Source: Hyalella azteca
Lineage: Eukaryota > Arthropoda > Malacostraca > Amphipoda > Hyalellidae
Assembly (NCBI RefSeq): GCF_000764305.2
Contig: NW_025931820.1
Coordinates: 311,521-375,520 of the forward strand
Reading direction: 5' to 3'
DNA length: 64,000 nt
Below, piece after piece: positions 62,835-64,000 of this stretch (position 1 is its first letter; each line of letters starts with the position of its first letter). A program made the translations under genes and the position numbers. The notes below the pieces were generated by a model, which was not told the DNA's origin, made no database searches, and saw nothing but the letters and a program-made list of their open reading frames with translations.

Positions 62835-63645
62835 GTGAGTAATGCAAGTGCATGCAATAAATAGTTCGTCAAAAGTTCTATTTCGAGATAGTTCGTCGTT
62901 TTAAACTTGAAAAAATGTCAGCTACTTGCCGTGTTTCCTCAAATTTCCCAAAGCATGAAACACTGATGACCATCTTCGTTGGAAATAATAAATTTGTCGA
63001 ACTGACATTAGTTTTTGCACAGATCAATTTTCAGGTTCCAAGTGATGCAAACGTGTATTATTTATTAACCTGCAGAACAAATCTGATCAATGGCCAATAC
63101 TTATGTTATTTCTTCCCTTCTCAGTTTAATAGCATTATTACTTTGATACTGTTAACGGGGCTCGAATAAAAGCAATGTAATTCCTACACCGTGGAAATAT
63201 AATATTAAATTAATAATTCAAAAATGCATATAAAAATGAAAACCTTCAGCTTTCTTCAGCTGTTTCCGGAGAAATAGAATATTTACCCCATACATATAGC
63301 AATTTATTAAGGTGCGATGTGTGTGTGTAATATTTGTATGATATGAGAAATAGTGCAAACTATTTATATTGTTTAAGAAGGATTTTGCGTCAGAGTATTA
63401 GTTTTAGGTAATTTTTTAGAGCAAAGTTCATTACCTTTTCTTAATTTATTTTTTATCCATGGAATTTTCTACTATATTTAATTTCTTTCCTCTTATAACA
63501 ATTAGGTAAACTGTTGCATGTATATTAAGAAAAGGCACTTTCTACTTCTATATAACATTATTTTTTTCCAAATACACTGATAGAATACTGCATCAATGAT
63601 GTAACCGGGGTGCTACATTTAACTCTTCTTATTTTGTTGCCCTAG
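62835..63645 (+). other. intron 2 of the Ig gene (811 bp)
   Basis: GT-AG intron with donor GTGAGT, in phase 2, separating the linker from the Ig domain. The sequence is AT-rich with no repeat or element seen. The 84-codon frame at 62915-63169 lies wholly inside it and has no recognisable content. Confidence 0.55.
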
Positions 63646-63733
63646 AGGGAAGAACGACACGCTCGTTAATGCCCAGATCGATACCACGGCGAACCTTCCC
63701 TGCGTCATCTTCAACAGAGATGACCACGAGACG
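63646..63733 (+). CDS. Ig-superfamily gene, coding exon 3 (start of Ig domain, gene continues past the window)
   Basis: The exon follows an acceptor GTTGCCCTAG ending at 63645 and stops at a GTGAGA donor at 63734. With GG from exon 2 it reads Gly-Gly-Lys-Asn-Asp-Thr-Leu-Val-Asn-Ala-Gln-Ile-Asp-Thr-Thr-Ala-Asn-Leu-Pro-Cys-Val-Ile, then FNRDDHET, and ends in phase 0 at residue 311. The pattern of alternating residues ending in Leu-Pro-Cys is the A'/B strand of a V- or I-set Ig domain, Cys301 being the first disulphide Cys. In Dpr proteins this is followed about ten residues later by Val-Ser-Trp-Ile-Arg, which would have to start the next exon, outside this window. An NDT glycosylation sequon lies just before the domain. 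Family knowledge: Dpr proteins bind DIP partners on neurons. The assignment to dpr rather than another arthropod Ig family is tentative; an Ig domain of some kind is more secure. Confidence 0.6.
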
Positions 63734-63764
63734 GTGAGATCTATTATATGGGGATATAATGTTC

Positions 63765-63886
63765 TTATACATATGCATACATCTGAATATACATACATAT
63801 CCATATACACACATATGCATGCATATCCATATACATACATATGCATACATATCCATATACATACATATGCATACATATCCAGATAT
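63765..63886. repeat. AT-rich minisatellite of about 24 bp in intron 3
   Basis: About five imperfect copies of a unit built from CATACATATGCATACATATC and CATATA, starting about 30 bp after the exon-3 donor. The open frames over it on the minus strand (Met-Tyr-Met-Asp-type repeats) are produced by the repeat. Confidence 0.85.
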
Positions 63887-64000
63887 ACACGGTGTAGCAG
63901 AGTAACACAGTGTGGCAGAGCAACACGGCGTGGCAGAGTAACACGGTGTAGCAGAGTAACACGGTGTGGCAGAGTAACACGGCGTGGCAGAGTAACACGG
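63887..64000. repeat. 18-bp minisatellite, cut by the window edge
   Basis: Six and a third copies of ACACGGTGTGGCAGAGTA with variation at a few positions (GTG/GCG, TAG/TGG). It directly abuts the preceding AT-rich array with no spacer and runs off the end of the window, so its full length is unknown. Confidence 0.9.

Noticed and set aside
62107..62838. Independent intracellular protein starting at the ATG at 62107 and ending at TGA 62836
   Set aside because: The TGA lies within a consensus GTGAGT donor, the frame is open upstream to a good acceptor, and both neighbouring exons fit in phase.
1..64000. tRNA, rRNA or telomeric repeats
   Set aside because: No B-box with a matching cloverleaf, no rRNA-like segment and no TTAGG or TTAGGG runs were seen by eye; a covariance-model scan would be decisive.

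Overview
This is animal nuclear DNA: AT-rich by eye, with long gene-free stretches, many minisatellites, remnants of a non-LTR retrotransposon and a Penelope-type element, and one intron-containing gene with GT-AG splice sites, branch-site-like motifs and a large first intron. An arthropod, possibly a crustacean, fits the gene type and the repeat load. The species cannot be read from the sequence, and there is nothing prokaryotic here. The sequence is a draft assembly: it has a 281-base N gap and two intact Nextera mate-pair junction adapters.

The only gene I can support with confidence lies on the + strand at the right end, and the window edge cuts it. A short exon at 53318-53369 encodes a signal peptide and ends at a consensus GTGAGT donor in phase 1. 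It joins, in frame, a 793-bp exon at 62042-62834 encoding a long hydrophilic linker. That exon joins, again in frame, an 88-bp exon at 63646-63733 encoding the start of an immunoglobulin domain with a Leu-Pro-Cys B-strand. The three exons make 311 codons with no stop. The product would be a secreted or cell-surface Ig-superfamily protein. A dpr-like (Dpr/DIP neuronal recognition) family is my best guess, but the diagnostic Trp and second Cys lie outside the window.

Layout. 1-12390: gene-poor, with a nested 15-bp minisatellite (3106-3297), a 9-bp array (4017-4208), a 41-bp array (7800-8062) and a 146-bp MITE-like element (9188-9333). 12394-12971: minus-strand 3' end of a CR1-like LINE with a frameshift at a homopolymer. 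13850-31530: more minisatellites (18, 13, 19, 24, 20 and 42/45 bp), one copy of a dispersed repeat (16698-17181), a double palindrome (17693-17760) and a foldback pair carrying hammerhead-ribozyme cores of the Penelope type (24231-24468). 38500-43560: a problem region holding both adapters, the N gap and four satellite families, plus a 175-183 bp satellite array split by an inverted copy of the same dispersed repeat. 43560-53317: mostly empty, with 39-bp and 144-bp tandem repeats. 53318-64000: the Ig gene and its introns, ending in two minisatellites.

I looked for a new system and did not find a gene cluster or a defence or CRISPR-like locus. The points most worth a second look are the split signal-peptide gene, the paired hammerhead motifs, the palindrome flanked by direct repeats, and the adapter-marked misassembly.
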